A DNA stretch of 10,144 nucleotides, taken from NCBI GenBank assembly GCA_021781185.1, contig JAJXXI010000059.1:1-10144 (forward strand), in the 5' to 3' direction. Below are positions 1-7,661 of the stretch, piece after piece. Origin of the DNA: a bacterium (lineage in GTDB: Bacteria > Verrucomicrobiota > Verrucomicrobiia > Limisphaerales > UBA11358). Both the position numbers and the translations under genes were made by a program. The notes below the pieces were generated by a model. It made no database searches. It saw nothing but the letters and a program-made list of their open reading frames with translations, and was not told the origin of the DNA. The first letter of the stretch is position 1, and each line of letters begins with the position of its first letter.

Positions 1-1
1 A

Positions 2-1144
2 ATCTACACTTCCGCCACCACCTTCGTGAACGGTGGCGATAATACAACATTCGATTTTGAAGGAGGCTACTTGTTTAACCGTAATCCCGGCACGTTTTCT
101 TTGGGGGCCATCATCGGCGGAAACAGCGGGGGTGGTATTTCCGACCCGACAACGGGACCGGCTACTTACTGGATCGGTGCCAAGGGCATAAGCACCGTTT
201 TTTCCGGGAGCATCTCCGGCGACAACAATATCGTAAAAGTGGGCACCGGCAAACTGACCCTAAATGGCGGATCGTTTGGGGTGATCGGTCTGGATTCCAA
301 TTACAATTTGGTGACGAATTACGTTTATACCAATTTGATTTCCTATGTCGGTGCGACCACGATCAGCAATGGCGTGTTGGCCGTGGCTGCGCCTGTCTCG
401 CTGACCAACTCAACCGTCATCACCTTGGCTGCATCCAGTGCCGTGTTGGATGCCTCGGCGCTGGGTTACATTGACTCCACCGGCACCAATCTGGTAACCA
501 ATGGCGTCTTTGAAGTCTATTCCGGCCAGACGCTGGCGGGTCTCGGCACCATCCGGTCCAGCAAGGTATTGCTGGATGCGGGTTCCATCCTCAATGTCGG
601 CTTGCCGACCGGGGTGTTGACGGCAACCAACAATGTGGAATTGGCCGGTGCGGTGACGATCAACCTCTCCCGGACCAACACGCCGAACAGTGGCGAACTG
701 GCGGCGCAGACGTTCACGATTGACGGCACGGCCACGCTGGTCGTGACCAACGCGGGCCCCGCGCTTGTCAACGGCGATAAATTCACGCTGTTTAACAAAG
801 GCGTTACGTTTGTGAACCCGATCCTGCCAGCCACCGATCCCACGGGCACCACCAATTATGTGTGGCAAAACAACCTGGCCACAGACGGCACCATCACATT
901 GGTCAGTGGCGGCGTCAGCCCGATCAATCAGAATCCGCCGCCGATCCTCACGAGCTTGAGTGGCAACGTCCTGTCCTTGAGCTGGCCGACAAACTCCGGT
1001 TGGACCCTGCAGATGCAGACCAACAACCTCGGCACCGGTCTGGGCACCAACTGGGTGGATTTGCCCGGCAGCACGAGCATCACCTCCACCAATATCACGA
1101 TTGACCCGACGGCACCCACGGTGTTCTTCCGTTTGAAATTGTAA
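2..1144 (+). CDS. Secreted autotransporter-associated beta-strand-repeat protein, C-terminal part (5' truncated by window edge)
   Basis: The reading frame is open from base 2 with no stop, so the start lies outside the window; the GTG at 26 is internal. About 380 residues are visible. They are rich in Gly, Thr, Asn, Ser and Val, with short alternating hydrophobic strands typical of a beta-helix. The stretch at about 185-275 (SGSISGDNNIVKVGTGKLTL) matches the autotransporter-associated beta-strand repeat (PATR, K-x-GTGxLTLxG). It is followed by a T-x-I-x-x-GxL motif near 358-380. The last 65 residues (LSGNVLSLSWPTNSGWTLQ, then a terminal FFRLKL) resemble the short strand-rich C-terminal module common on secreted Verrucomicrobia proteins. 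There is no outer-membrane beta-barrel, so despite the repeat name it is probably not a classical autotransporter. Likely exported or surface-attached; substrate unknown. Transcription ends at the strong terminator about 50 bases downstream. Confidence 0.85.
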   Translation: MYTSATTFVNGGDNTTFDFEGGYLFNRNPGTFSLGAIIGGNSGGGISDPTTGPATYWIGAKGISTVFSGSISGDNNIVKVGTGKLTLNGGSFGVIGLDSNYNLVTNYVYTNLISYVGATTISNGVLAVAAPVSLTNSTVITLAASSAVLDASALGYIDSTGTNLVTNGVFEVYSGQTLAGLGTIRSSKVLLDAGSILNVGLPTGVLTATNNVELAGAVTINLSRTNTPNSGELAAQTFTIDGTATLVVTNAGPALVNGDKFTLFNKGVTFVNPILPATDPTGTTNYVWQNNLATDGTITLVSGGVSPINQNPPPILTSLSGNVLSLSWPTNSGWTLQMQTNNLGTGLGTNWVDLPGSTSITSTNITIDPTAPTVFFRLKL

Positions 1145-1155
1145 TGGATGCTGTC

Positions 1156-1177
1156 GTGCGGCGGTCAACTGCCGCAC
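1156..1177 (+). other. Perfect GC-rich stem-loop just downstream of the beta-repeat gene
   Basis: GTGCGGC (1156-1162) pairs with GCCGCAC (1171-1177) across an 8-base loop, 11 bases after the stop codon. No T-run follows, so by itself it is not an intrinsic terminator. It may act as a 3'-end stabiliser or a first pause element before the canonical terminator 18 bases further on. Confidence 0.5.
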
Positions 1178-1195
1178 ACCTCGCACAAACATCGC

Positions 1196-1235
1196 AACCC
1201 GGCCAGAGTTTACGCTGGCCGGGTTTTTAGTTTTT
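1196..1235 (+). terminator. Rho-independent terminator of the beta-repeat gene
   Basis: AACCCGGCCAG (1196-1206) pairs perfectly over 11 bp with CTGGCCGGGTT (1215-1225) around loop AGTTTACG. It is followed by a T-run (1224-1228), AG, and five more Ts (1231-1235). This is a textbook intrinsic terminator for the gene ending at 1144. On the opposite strand there is no comparable T-run, so it works in the plus direction only. Confidence 0.92.
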
Positions 1236-1263
1236 AACTCAGAACCAAGTCAGCCTGGGTGGC

Positions 1264-1361
1264 GGCGACGCCCTCGTCATACTTTTTGCCGACTGGTCCA
1301 ACCCTGCCCCAGCAACTGGCGACGAGGGCATCGCCAACACACTAACACGAGGAGCGTCGCC
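1264..1361. repeat. Degenerate intergenic repeat in three copies (inverted and direct)
   Basis: GGCGACGCCCTCGTC (1264-1278) is the reverse complement, with one mismatch, of GACGAGGGCATCGCC (1321-1335). A third related copy, ACGAGGAGCGTCGCC (1347-1361), is in the same orientation as the second and differs from the reverse complement of the first mainly by one inserted A. The first two could fold into a long stem enclosing about 42 bases. This looks like a genome-wide intergenic repeat family rather than a gene-specific site; no ORF of coding character covers it. Confidence 0.5.
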
Positions 1362-1415
1362 GCTACGCCCAAGCCCGGCTTCGGAAAACGGATTGAATGC
1401 ATCTTAAGCAACGTC

Positions 1416-1430
1416 TGGTGGGGCCCACCA
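1416..1430. promoter_or_regulatory. Perfect dyad, possible protein-binding site
   Basis: TGGTGGG, a central G, then CCCACCA form a perfect 15-base dyad about 100 bases upstream of the pseudopilin start. The one-base centre is too short for an RNA hairpin, so a DNA-binding site is the more natural reading, but chance is possible. The rest of 1236-1528, apart from the repeats and sites listed, shows nothing I can assign. Confidence 0.2.
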
Positions 1431-1456
1431 CCGGCGGACATCCCCATAACTGGCGA

Positions 1457-1495
1457 TTGTTGGCACATTACAATCAAGTATATTGACTGCAATAT
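1457..1495 (+). promoter_or_regulatory. Candidate promoter with overlapping palindromic operator for the pseudopilin gene
   Basis: A sigma70-like pair is visible: TTGTTG (1457-1462), a 16-base spacer, and TATATT (1479-1484). A perfect inverted repeat, ATATTG-ACTG-CAATAT (1480-1495), overlaps the -10 element and lies 34 bases before the first ATG. That placement suits a repressor operator. The region is AT-rich relative to its surroundings. The promoter match is weak at -35 and the call is inferred. Confidence 0.28.
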
Positions 1496-1528
1496 CACTG
1501 AAGTTTTGAGACTTCCATTGCCATTTTT

Positions 1529-2401
1529 ATGAAAACAGAAGCCATGTCACAGCACGAAAATTCAAACATTGGGCGCAGCGCGCGGGACGGTTTTACCTTG
1601 ATTGAATTGTTGGTGGTCATTGCCATTATCGCCATTCTGGCAGCGATGCTGCTGCCCGCACTGTCCGCCGCCAAGGAGAAAGCCCAGCGCATCACCTGCG
1701 CCAATAATTTCCATCAACTCGGCATAGCCTATTCGCTCTATTCCAGCGACTTCAATGATTGGTATCCCATCACACACGCCGGTGGCAATGCCGTTAATGT
1801 GATCAACGGTGGATACTATACGCGCTGGTTGTGTTATGTGCCCAATGCCACCGCTCAGGTGAAGATTGACGGGTCGTTGAGCCCGACGAATTTTACGGAC
1901 AATGGCAGTTTCTATCCCATGAAACTTGCGGGCAACGGCGGCGTTTTTTATTGCCCCAGTCTGAATGCCAAACACTCGATTCTGGGTTCGGATATGTATT
2001 CGCCTCTCCTGTCAACTTCCAGTGCGCCGGGAGACTTTAATAATTGCCGCGGCAGCTATATTTGCAACCCGCATGTGGTCAATGCCAGCGACTCAACATT
2101 TGGATTACCTGGCAACCGCCGCCTGTATCAAAAAAACTCCGACCTCAATAAGCGGGCTGTGTTTGGCATGGATTTTATTGATTCAACCCAATTTGACCCG
2201 AATGGTAATATTCAGATGACCAGCGCCAATTTTGCCCACAGCCGGAGCAAGGGCTGGAATGTTCTGTATAGCGATGGCAGTGTGGAATTCAGAAAGGCCC
2301 CTCCACAAATCAAGCTGATCTGGGCACTGGGCACGGGTTGGAAAACTGGCGGCATGTATGACATTTCGGAAATCAATCAGTTGTGTAATCTGCTGGAATA
2401 G
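1529..2401 (+). CDS. Type II secretion-like pseudopilin with H-Xn-DG motif
   Basis: A 290-residue protein starting with a class III prepilin leader: a short polar N-terminus ending in ARDG, then [20 protein letters not shown]. The prepilin peptidase would cut at G/F, and Glu5 of the mature protein is present. The hydrophobic stretch is the membrane and assembly helix; the rest is an exported globular domain. Near the C-terminus [16 protein letters not shown] is the signature of the pseudopilin-like families hugely expanded in Verrucomicrobia, Lentisphaerae and Planctomycetes; here the spacing is H-X11-DG rather than the usual H-X9-DG. Start: ATG 1529 gives a 21-residue leader and ATG 1544 a 16-residue one; neither has a clear Shine-Dalgarno. 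No other secretion gene is nearby, so it is an orphan, and a role beside the downstream glycosidase is only inferred. Family call is firm, function unknown. Confidence 0.88.
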   Translation: MKTEAMSQHENSNIGRSARDGFTLIELLVVIAIIAILAAMLLPALSAAKEKAQRITCANNFHQLGIAYSLYSSDFNDWYPITHAGGNAVNVINGGYYTRWLCYVPNATAQVKIDGSLSPTNFTDNGSFYPMKLAGNGGVFYCPSLNAKHSILGSDMYSPLLSTSSAPGDFNNCRGSYICNPHVVNASDSTFGLPGNRRLYQKNSDLNKRAVFGMDFIDSTQFDPNGNIQMTSANFAHSRSKGWNVLYSDGSVEFRKAPPQIKLIWALGTGWKTGGMYDISEINQLCNLLE

Positions 2402-2648
2402 TGTCGCTGTCGGCTAATAAAATCTCCCCGCTGGTGGCACGGATGTGCGGACACTGACAGACCAGTCGTCGCCTGTATTCTTGGCGGTTCGGAGGGGTGT
2501 GTTGATCCGCTCGCGAACCGAATAAAAAGTCTGCGCGACGCGGCTCAAGATGTGGCGGCCGCCGAACAGCGTTCAATTCCCTCGCATCGCCAGAAATTGT
2601 TACAATCTCCGCTTGCGTAAAAAACCGATGGCCGTGTCTAATTCAGGT
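2402..2648 (+). other. Spacer between pseudopilin and rhamnosidase genes with a stem-loop and a short palindrome
   Basis: No coding character is seen apart from a possible in-frame upstream extension of the rhamnosidase. CGGTTCG (2485-2491) pairs with CGAACCG (2514-2520), with GAG/CTC able to extend the stem past one bulged base. It lacks a plus-strand T-run and is at best a weak terminator for the pseudopilin gene. ATTGT-T-ACAAT (2596-2606) is a perfect 11-base palindrome 43 bases before the preferred rhamnosidase start and could be an operator. No convincing -35/-10 pair was found. Confidence 0.3.
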
Positions 2649-5363
2649 ATGAAATTCCCCAGCCAATGCCTGTTCGTGGCGCTGCTCGGCGTGACCCTGG
2701 TTGCCCCTTCAATTTTCCCCGCGTGCGCGGCGGATGATGCGGTCGCCTGGCCGCCGATCACTTCCCAGACCCGGCCCTGGGCGTTCTGGTGGTGGATGGG
2801 CAGCGCCGTGGATCAGACCAATCTCACGAAAGAACTCACGCGTTACCACGAAGCCGGTCTCGGTGGTGTCCACATCATCCCGATCTATGGAGCAAAGGGC
2901 TGGGAGGACAAATACATCCAATATCTTTCCCCCGAATGGATGGCGATGATGGGCTGGTCCGTCAGCGAAGCGCACCGACTCGGCATGGGCGTGGACATGA
3001 CGCTTGGCACCGGCTGGTGTTTTGGCGGGCCAACCGTCCGTGCGCGGGACGCCAACGCCAGCGTCGTCGTAGAAACTTACCATTTGGCCGCCGGCGAAAA
3101 GCTCACGGAGGAATTCAACCGCGCGGCGACCCAGGCGCTCATGGCCTTCTCGCCCGGAGTCAAACCAGTGGATCTCGCCGGCAAAATCAATGCCGACGGT
3201 TCAGTGGACTGGGTGGCCCCGGCTGGCTCCTGGGAAATTTACGCGATTTCACAAAAACCCTCCGGCCAGAAGGTGAAACGTCCCGCGCCTGGCGGCGAAG
3301 GATGGATGCTCAATCCGCTTTATCCGCAGGCCGTGCGCGACTGGCTGCCGTGGTTTGATGCGGCCTTCAAGAACTATCATGGCCCCAAGCCGCGCGCCGT
3401 CTTTCAGGATTCCTACGAATACCGCACGGACTGGTCACCGGACCTTTTCGCGCAATTTGAAAAGCTGCGCGGTTACCAGCTGCAGGACGAGCTGCCCGCC
3501 TTGTTCGGCACGAATGAGGACGAGCACGCGGCACGGGTGAAATGCGATTACCGCGAAACGGTCTCCGACATCATGGCGGAACAGTCCGAGCCGCTGTGGA
3601 TTGACTGGGCGCATCAAAACGGTTTCCTCACGCGTTATCAGGCGCATGGTTCGCCGGCCAACTGGCTCGATCTTTACGCCGATGCCGACATCCCCGAAAC
3701 GGAGATGTTTCATACCGACCGCAACAAGCTCATCTCCAAATTCGCCTCCTCCGCCGCGCATGTGGCCGGACATCAACTGACGTCCGCCGAAACCGGCACC
3801 TGGCTGGCGGAACATTTCACCGTGACGCTCGGCGATTTGAAAGGCCTGGCCGACGACATGTTCCTCTCCGGCGTGAATCACATCGTTTACCATGGCCTTT
3901 GCTATTCGCCGGACGCAGCCGGCTGGCCTGGCTGGCTTTTTTATGCCTCCACGGAAATGAATCCGCGCAACTCCATCTGGCACGACGTGCCCGCGCTCAA
4001 CGAATACATCGCACGCTGCCAGGCCGTTTTGCAATCCGGCAAGCCGGACAACGACATCCTGCTCTACTGGCCGATCGAGGATTTCTGGATGCAGCCCGGC
4101 GACAAGCTGCTGCCGCAACTCACCGTTCATGCCCGCGCGTGGTTCGAGGAGCAGCCCATTGGTCGGACGGCCAAGGGATTATGGGATAAGGGTTATTCGT
4201 TTGACTACGTTTCCGACGCACAATTGCAAACGGCGAAAGTTGCGGAGGGCAAAATCCGGATGCCCGGCGGCAAATACCACGTCATCCTCGTGCCGGAGTG
4301 CAAATACATTCCGCTGGAAACGTTCAAGCAACTGCTCGCGCTGGCCCAAAATGGCGCCACGGTGGTTTTTGAAAAGCAATTGCCCGCAGACGTCTCGGGA
4401 TTGGGAAATTTGAAGCAGCGCCGCCGGTGGTTCCAACGGCAAAAAATGAAGCTGAACGAGGTCATGGAAAACAAGCCATCCGGCAAAAATTTTGGCAAAG
4501 GCTCGGTCACCCTTGATTCCGCTGGACATTTCTTGGGGCTGCGGCAGGCAGGAATACCACATGAAACCATGGCTGACGCAGGACTTTCCTTTGTCCGCCG
4601 CACCGTTGATGGTGGCTGGAACTACTTCATCGCCAATCGCGGCACGAACAATTTTGATGGCTGGATTACGCTCTCCCGGCCGGCACAATCTGTCGCAGTT
4701 TTGAATCCGATGACTGGCAGTTCCGGTGTGGCCGCGCGGAATGCGGACCGACAGATACATCTGCAGCTTGCCGCCGGTCAGTCCGTGATTCTCCGCGCCT
4801 TCGCCGACAAGAAAGTCGAAGGCCCGGCCTGGAATGATTGGCGGGCCAGCGGCCAGCCGGTTGAAATCACCAGCCCGTGGAGTGTGAAATTTATTTCCGG
4901 CGGTCCGACGCTGCCGCCAGGGGTCCAGATCACCAAGCTTGCCTCGTGGACAACATTCCCTGACACGAACACGGAAGTCTTCGCTGGAACCGCAAAATAC
5001 GAGACCACGTTTGATGCGCCAGATTCGGCAGGCAAACATTTTGAGATCAATCTCGGCGACGTGCGTCAGAGCGCGCGGGTGCGCGTGAACGGCAAGGATT
5101 ACGGCACGCTCATTGCGCCGCCATTCCGCGTGGTCGTGGATAATCTAAAACCCAAAGGCAATGTTCTCGCAGTGGAAGTCACGAGCGTGGACGCCAACCG
5201 CATCCGTGATCTGGACCGGCGTGGCGTGAAGTGGAAAACATTTCACGATGCGAACTTTGTAAACATCAATTACAAGCCCTTCGACGCTTCCAACTGGCCG
5301 CTGACCGAGTGCGGCCTGCTCGGACCGGTCACGCTGACGCCGGTGGCGGTGGCGGCCGAATAG
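2649..5363 (+). CDS. Secreted alpha-L-rhamnosidase, glycoside hydrolase family GH106-like
   Basis: A 904-residue exported enzyme predicted to hydrolyse terminal alpha-L-rhamnose from pectic polysaccharides or rhamnosides. The start at 2649 gives an ideal signal peptide (K2, hydrophobic core, PACA before ADDAV); ATG 2628 or 2550 would add 7 or 33 residues. GH106 traits seen: the aromatic WAFWWWMG near residues 44-51, followed by a helix with LTRYHEAGLGGVHIIP; PEWMAMMGW, then DMTLGTGWCFGGP near 115-130; VFQDSYE (Asp254, Glu257); and SAETGTW with Glu381, leading into a DDMFLSGVNHIVYHG segment. The acidic residues in the last two motifs are the best candidates for catalysis. The C-terminal 165 residues (from about VEITSPW) form a galactose-binding-like beta-sandwich, with RVRVNGKDYGTL and NVLAVEV strands, as in GH2/GH106 enzymes. 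Length is usual for the family. It converges with the esterase operon, so the two are co-located but not co-transcribed. Exact substrate (RG-I, RG-II, other) cannot be read from sequence. Confidence 0.85.
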   Translation: MKFPSQCLFVALLGVTLVAPSIFPACAADDAVAWPPITSQTRPWAFWWWMGSAVDQTNLTKELTRYHEAGLGGVHIIPIYGAKGWEDKYIQYLSPEWMAMMGWSVSEAHRLGMGVDMTLGTGWCFGGPTVRARDANASVVVETYHLAAGEKLTEEFNRAATQALMAFSPGVKPVDLAGKINADGSVDWVAPAGSWEIYAISQKPSGQKVKRPAPGGEGWMLNPLYPQAVRDWLPWFDAAFKNYHGPKPRAVFQDSYEYRTDWSPDLFAQFEKLRGYQLQDELPALFGTNEDEHAARVKCDYRETVSDIMAEQSEPLWIDWAHQNGFLTRYQAHGSPANWLDLYADADIPETEMFHTDRNKLISKFASSAAHVAGHQLTSAETGTWLAEHFTVTLGDLKGLADDMFLSGVNHIVYHGLCYSPDAAGWPGWLFYASTEMNPRNSIWHDVPALNEYIARCQAVLQSGKPDNDILLYWPIEDFWMQPGDKLLPQLTVHARAWFEEQPIGRTAKGLWDKGYSFDYVSDAQLQTAKVAEGKIRMPGGKYHVILVPECKYIPLETFKQLLALAQNGATVVFEKQLPADVSGLGNLKQRRRWFQRQKMKLNEVMENKPSGKNFGKGSVTLDSAGHFLGLRQAGIPHETMADAGLSFVRRTVDGGWNYFIANRGTNNFDGWITLSRPAQSVAVLNPMTGSSGVAARNADRQIHLQLAAGQSVILRAFADKKVEGPAWNDWRASGQPVEITSPWSVKFISGGPTLPPGVQITKLASWTTFPDTNTEVFAGTAKYETTFDAPDSAGKHFEINLGDVRQSARVRVNGKDYGTLIAPPFRVVVDNLKPKGNVLAVEVTSVDANRIRDLDRRGVKWKTFHDANFVNINYKPFDASNWPLTECGLLGPVTLTPVAVAAE

Positions 5364-5521
5364 TCAAGGAAGGAAAGGGTTTTGCCGCAGGTCATTTCGG
5401 GTGTCCGCCCGGAACCGTGAGGCGAGATTTGAAACCAAATCCTCCTGGTCATCAAACGCCACCCGACGCGCCGCGATTCGGCGGGACGCAGATGGCACCT
5501 GTGCGACGCGGATGCAACCCG
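5364..5521. terminator. Convergent intergenic region with weak stem-loops
   Basis: This 158-base gap separates the stops of two convergent units. Two perfect but short stem-loops are present: GATTTG-AAAC-CAAATC (5426-5441) and CGCCG-CGATT-CGGCG (5469-5483). Neither is followed by a T-run on either strand, so intrinsic termination is doubtful. They may be pause sites, or termination may be factor-dependent. Confidence 0.25.
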
Positions 5522-6763
5522 TCAATTCCCCAGCGGTTTCACGTCTGAATGCAACGGGCTGACCGGCATCGAGAAATCTGCGACGGGGTCGGGATGGGCC
5601 GGATCGAAGTTGCCGAAGCCATTTACGATGAATTTTGCCAGCGGCAGCTTGTCCTGCTTGATGCCTTCCACGATGCACTTGGCCAGCTCGTAGCTGCCGT
5701 AATTGTTGTGGTGCGTGCCGTCTTGGAACGCCTTGCCGAGGTTCCCGCCGAGGGCCTTGTAAAACACTTTGCTCATCGCGTTCAAATCAATCAGCGCGCA
5801 CTGTTCTTCCTTGGCCACGTCGCGCACGGCTTGGGGATAACCCATGAGCGTATCGTGTTTCACACCGGCCTTGCGTTCCATCGAAGTCACCAGCACCGGA
5901 GTGCCGCCCAATTCGCGCGTTTGTTCGACAAACTTCTTCAGGTTCGCCTTGTAAGTGGCCAGCGCGTGCGGATGTTTGTCTTTCATGTCATTGTGGCCGA
6001 ACTGCACGAACAGGTAATCGCCAGGTTTCATCAGGCTGAAGACCTTGGCAAACCGCCGGGCACGGAGCGAATCCGCCACCGTCTCTCCGGATTCGGCATG
6101 ATTGGCGACGGCGATTTCCGGCTTGAAAAACCGCGGCAGCATCTGGCCCCAACTGTTCCATGGCTCGGCGGGCTGGTCGCAAACCGTCGAGTCGCCGAGG
6201 AGAAAAACCGTGGGCACCTCCACTTTTTCAATTTCCAGCGCCTGCACGCTCGGATGGTCGCCGTTGAATTCCAGCGTGAGTTTGTTGTCCCAATCCCACA
6301 TTTCCGTCGTCCGTTCGCGCGGCTTGAGGTGAACATGGTCGCCGCCGGGAATCTCCGGTTGGCGCAGGTTCACGATGAAGGTTTCCGTGGCGAACTCGCG
6401 CGGAGCGGTGTGGATTTTTTCCAGCATCAACCGGCGCAATTCCGCCTTCACTGTGGTGGTGGCGGCGTCCTCGCCGCCGAGGATTGCCGTCACCTTGTAA
6501 TTTCCTTCCGGCAGTTTGACGGAAAAATAAAACGGACGATCGCTGACAGCGGAAGCCTTGCCGGCCTGAACCATGGCTCCGGGCTCAAACCCGTAGCCCG
6601 CGCTGGCAGAATATAAATTGGTCGGGAACACCTCGGTCCACTCCGGGTCCGGCTGGCCGCCAAATTGGAATTTGAGACTGGGCTGGGCGCAGACCAACGT
6701 GGCGCTGGTTGCCAGCAGGACGAAGGCAACATTCATTTTGGAGAAATGATGGAATCTTTTCAT
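5522..6763 (-). CDS. Rhamnogalacturonan acetylesterase-like SGNH hydrolase (CE12) with N-terminal beta-sandwich
   Basis: 413 residues, third and last gene of the minus-strand operon; its ATG follows the previous stop after one base. Predicted to remove acetyl groups from rhamnogalacturonan. Residues 1-26 are a signal peptide ending in CA-QP. Residues about 28-180 form a beta-sandwich (KFQFGG..., FSVKLPEGNYKVTAIL) resembling the binding domain fused to many CE12 enzymes. The SGNH core follows, with every block present: FLLGDSTV (nucleophile Ser192), NHAESGET (Gly226), VQFGHND (Asn258) and DGTHHNNYG (Asp348, His351, correct DxxH spacing). SMERKAG and the YPQAV/AL-DLN segments also fit the family. 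This is the most canonical of the three esterases and the only one with the extra N-terminal domain. Catalytically competent by inspection. No Shine-Dalgarno before the start, so translation is probably coupled. Confidence 0.88.
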   Translation of the reverse strand: MKRFHHFSKMNVAFVLLATSATLVCAQPSLKFQFGGQPDPEWTEVFPTNLYSASAGYGFEPGAMVQAGKASAVSDRPFYFSVKLPEGNYKVTAILGGEDAATTTVKAELRRLMLEKIHTAPREFATETFIVNLRQPEIPGGDHVHLKPRERTTEMWDWDNKLTLEFNGDHPSVQALEIEKVEVPTVFLLGDSTVCDQPAEPWNSWGQMLPRFFKPEIAVANHAESGETVADSLRARRFAKVFSLMKPGDYLFVQFGHNDMKDKHPHALATYKANLKKFVEQTRELGGTPVLVTSMERKAGVKHDTLMGYPQAVRDVAKEEQCALIDLNAMSKVFYKALGGNLGKAFQDGTHHNNYGSYELAKCIVEGIKQDKLPLAKFIVNGFGNFDPAHPDPVADFSMPVSPLHSDVKPLGN

Positions 6764-6764
6764 G

Positions 6765-7658
6765 TTAATCTGCTGAATTGGGAGTGTGGTTTGAAACCGC
6801 TGGGGAACCAGGCCGCCAGGCCGGCACGGTTTGGCCCTGACGGGAAAGGAAGCTGCCCAGCGGATTGCCGGGCAGGCCTTTCAGGCCGGCCACCACGCAG
6901 CGGGCGTTGAATTCCGCCCCGGCGCTGTTGGTGTGCGTGCCTTTGTCGGCGAAAAACTTGTCCGCCTGCGTTCGCCCGATTTTTTTATAGCCATCGGTGA
7001 TGACCATCGTGAGATCCAGAAACAAGGCGCCATGGGCTTGAGCGACTTCCTGATCCCAGCGGGCGACATTGGCGAAATCACGTTCCTTTTCCCAGCGTTG
7101 CTTGTGCGGGATCGGCGCGCAGAGAATCACGGTAGCACCCTTCGCCTTGGCGGTGGTCACGAAATGCGCCATATACCAGCCGAAGGTGTGGACTTGTTCG
7201 ATCGAACCGTCGGGCATTGTGTCCGGCACGGTTTCGTCGCCGATGCCTTTGCCGTCGGCGCGATGTTTGTTTCTCGGATCACCGATGCGTCCGCCATCAT
7301 TATGGCCGAACTGAATGACGACGAAATCACCGGGTTTGAGTTCGTTTTCGACTCGCTGCCAGCGCCCTTCCGTGTAATACGTCCGCGCACTGCGACCGCC
7401 GATGGCTTCGTTAACGACATTGATTTTGTCCGGATCAAAATATGGCTGGATGCGTTCACCCCAGCCAACAAGGCCTTTGACCGCGCCGCCGATGCGCACG
7501 GTGGAATCGCCGACAATGTGCAGCGTAGGCAGCGCAGGATTGGCGATTTTCTCCTGCTTTAATTTGGAAGCGTCCACCACGGGCCGGGGGTCATCCGCGC
7601 GCAGTAATCCAGTTGACAAAACCAGCAGAAAGGCCAGGGCCGTTAGACGTGTTCTCAT
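6765..7658 (-). CDS. Secreted SGNH/GDSL acetylesterase, rhamnogalacturonan acetylesterase-like
   Basis: 297 residues, second gene of the operon; TAA-TTC-ATG links it to the upstream gene and its own stop is one base from the next ATG. A signal peptide occupies about residues 1-20 (LALL-type core ending LLRA-DD). SGNH blocks: HIVGDSTV (Ser52), NEAIGGRSART (Gly88), IQFGHND (Asn120) and DKGTHTN (His242). The Asp is at 238, four residues before His rather than the usual three; position -3 is Lys. Long inserts (KHRADGKGIGDETV, HTFGWYMAHF, PIPHKQRW) are shared with the upstream paralogue, so the two are recent relatives distinct from the 413-residue protein. Length is normal for single-domain CE12. 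The tail after residue 270 is Pro/Ser-rich and probably disordered. Deacetylation of a pectic substrate is inferred from family and neighbours. Confidence 0.85.
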   Translation of the reverse strand: MRTRLTALAFLLVLSTGLLRADDPRPVVDASKLKQEKIANPALPTLHIVGDSTVRIGGAVKGLVGWGERIQPYFDPDKINVVNEAIGGRSARTYYTEGRWQRVENELKPGDFVVIQFGHNDGGRIGDPRNKHRADGKGIGDETVPDTMPDGSIEQVHTFGWYMAHFVTTAKAKGATVILCAPIPHKQRWEKERDFANVARWDQEVAQAHGALFLDLTMVITDGYKKIGRTQADKFFADKGTHTNSAGAEFNARCVVAGLKGLPGNPLGSFLSRQGQTVPAWRPGSPAVSNHTPNSAD

Positions 7659-7661
7659 GAA

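Noticed and set aside
410..1192. A 260-codon open frame on the minus strand
   Set aside because: It is antisense to the beta-repeat protein, rich in Arg, Gly and Gln without domain character, and crosses the plus-strand stop. It is a GC-driven shadow.
2550..2648. Extended N-terminus of the rhamnosidase from ATG 2550
   Set aside because: The first 33 residues are Arg/Asn-rich and would bury the signal peptide. ATG 2649 gives a standard leader, and ATG 2628 remains a minor alternative.
5426..5441. Intrinsic terminator between the convergent genes
   Set aside because: The 6-bp stem is perfect but AT-rich and no T-run follows on either strand, so it is kept only as a weak stem-loop.
5549..6616. 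A 355-codon open frame on the plus strand
   Set aside because: It is antisense to the 413-residue esterase, whose SGNH blocks and signal peptide are unambiguous. The plus-strand product is His/Arg/Val-rich with no recognisable fold.
6831..7562. A 243-codon open frame on the plus strand
   Set aside because: It mirrors the 297-residue esterase, with catalytic motifs clear on the minus strand; composition is that of an antisense shadow.
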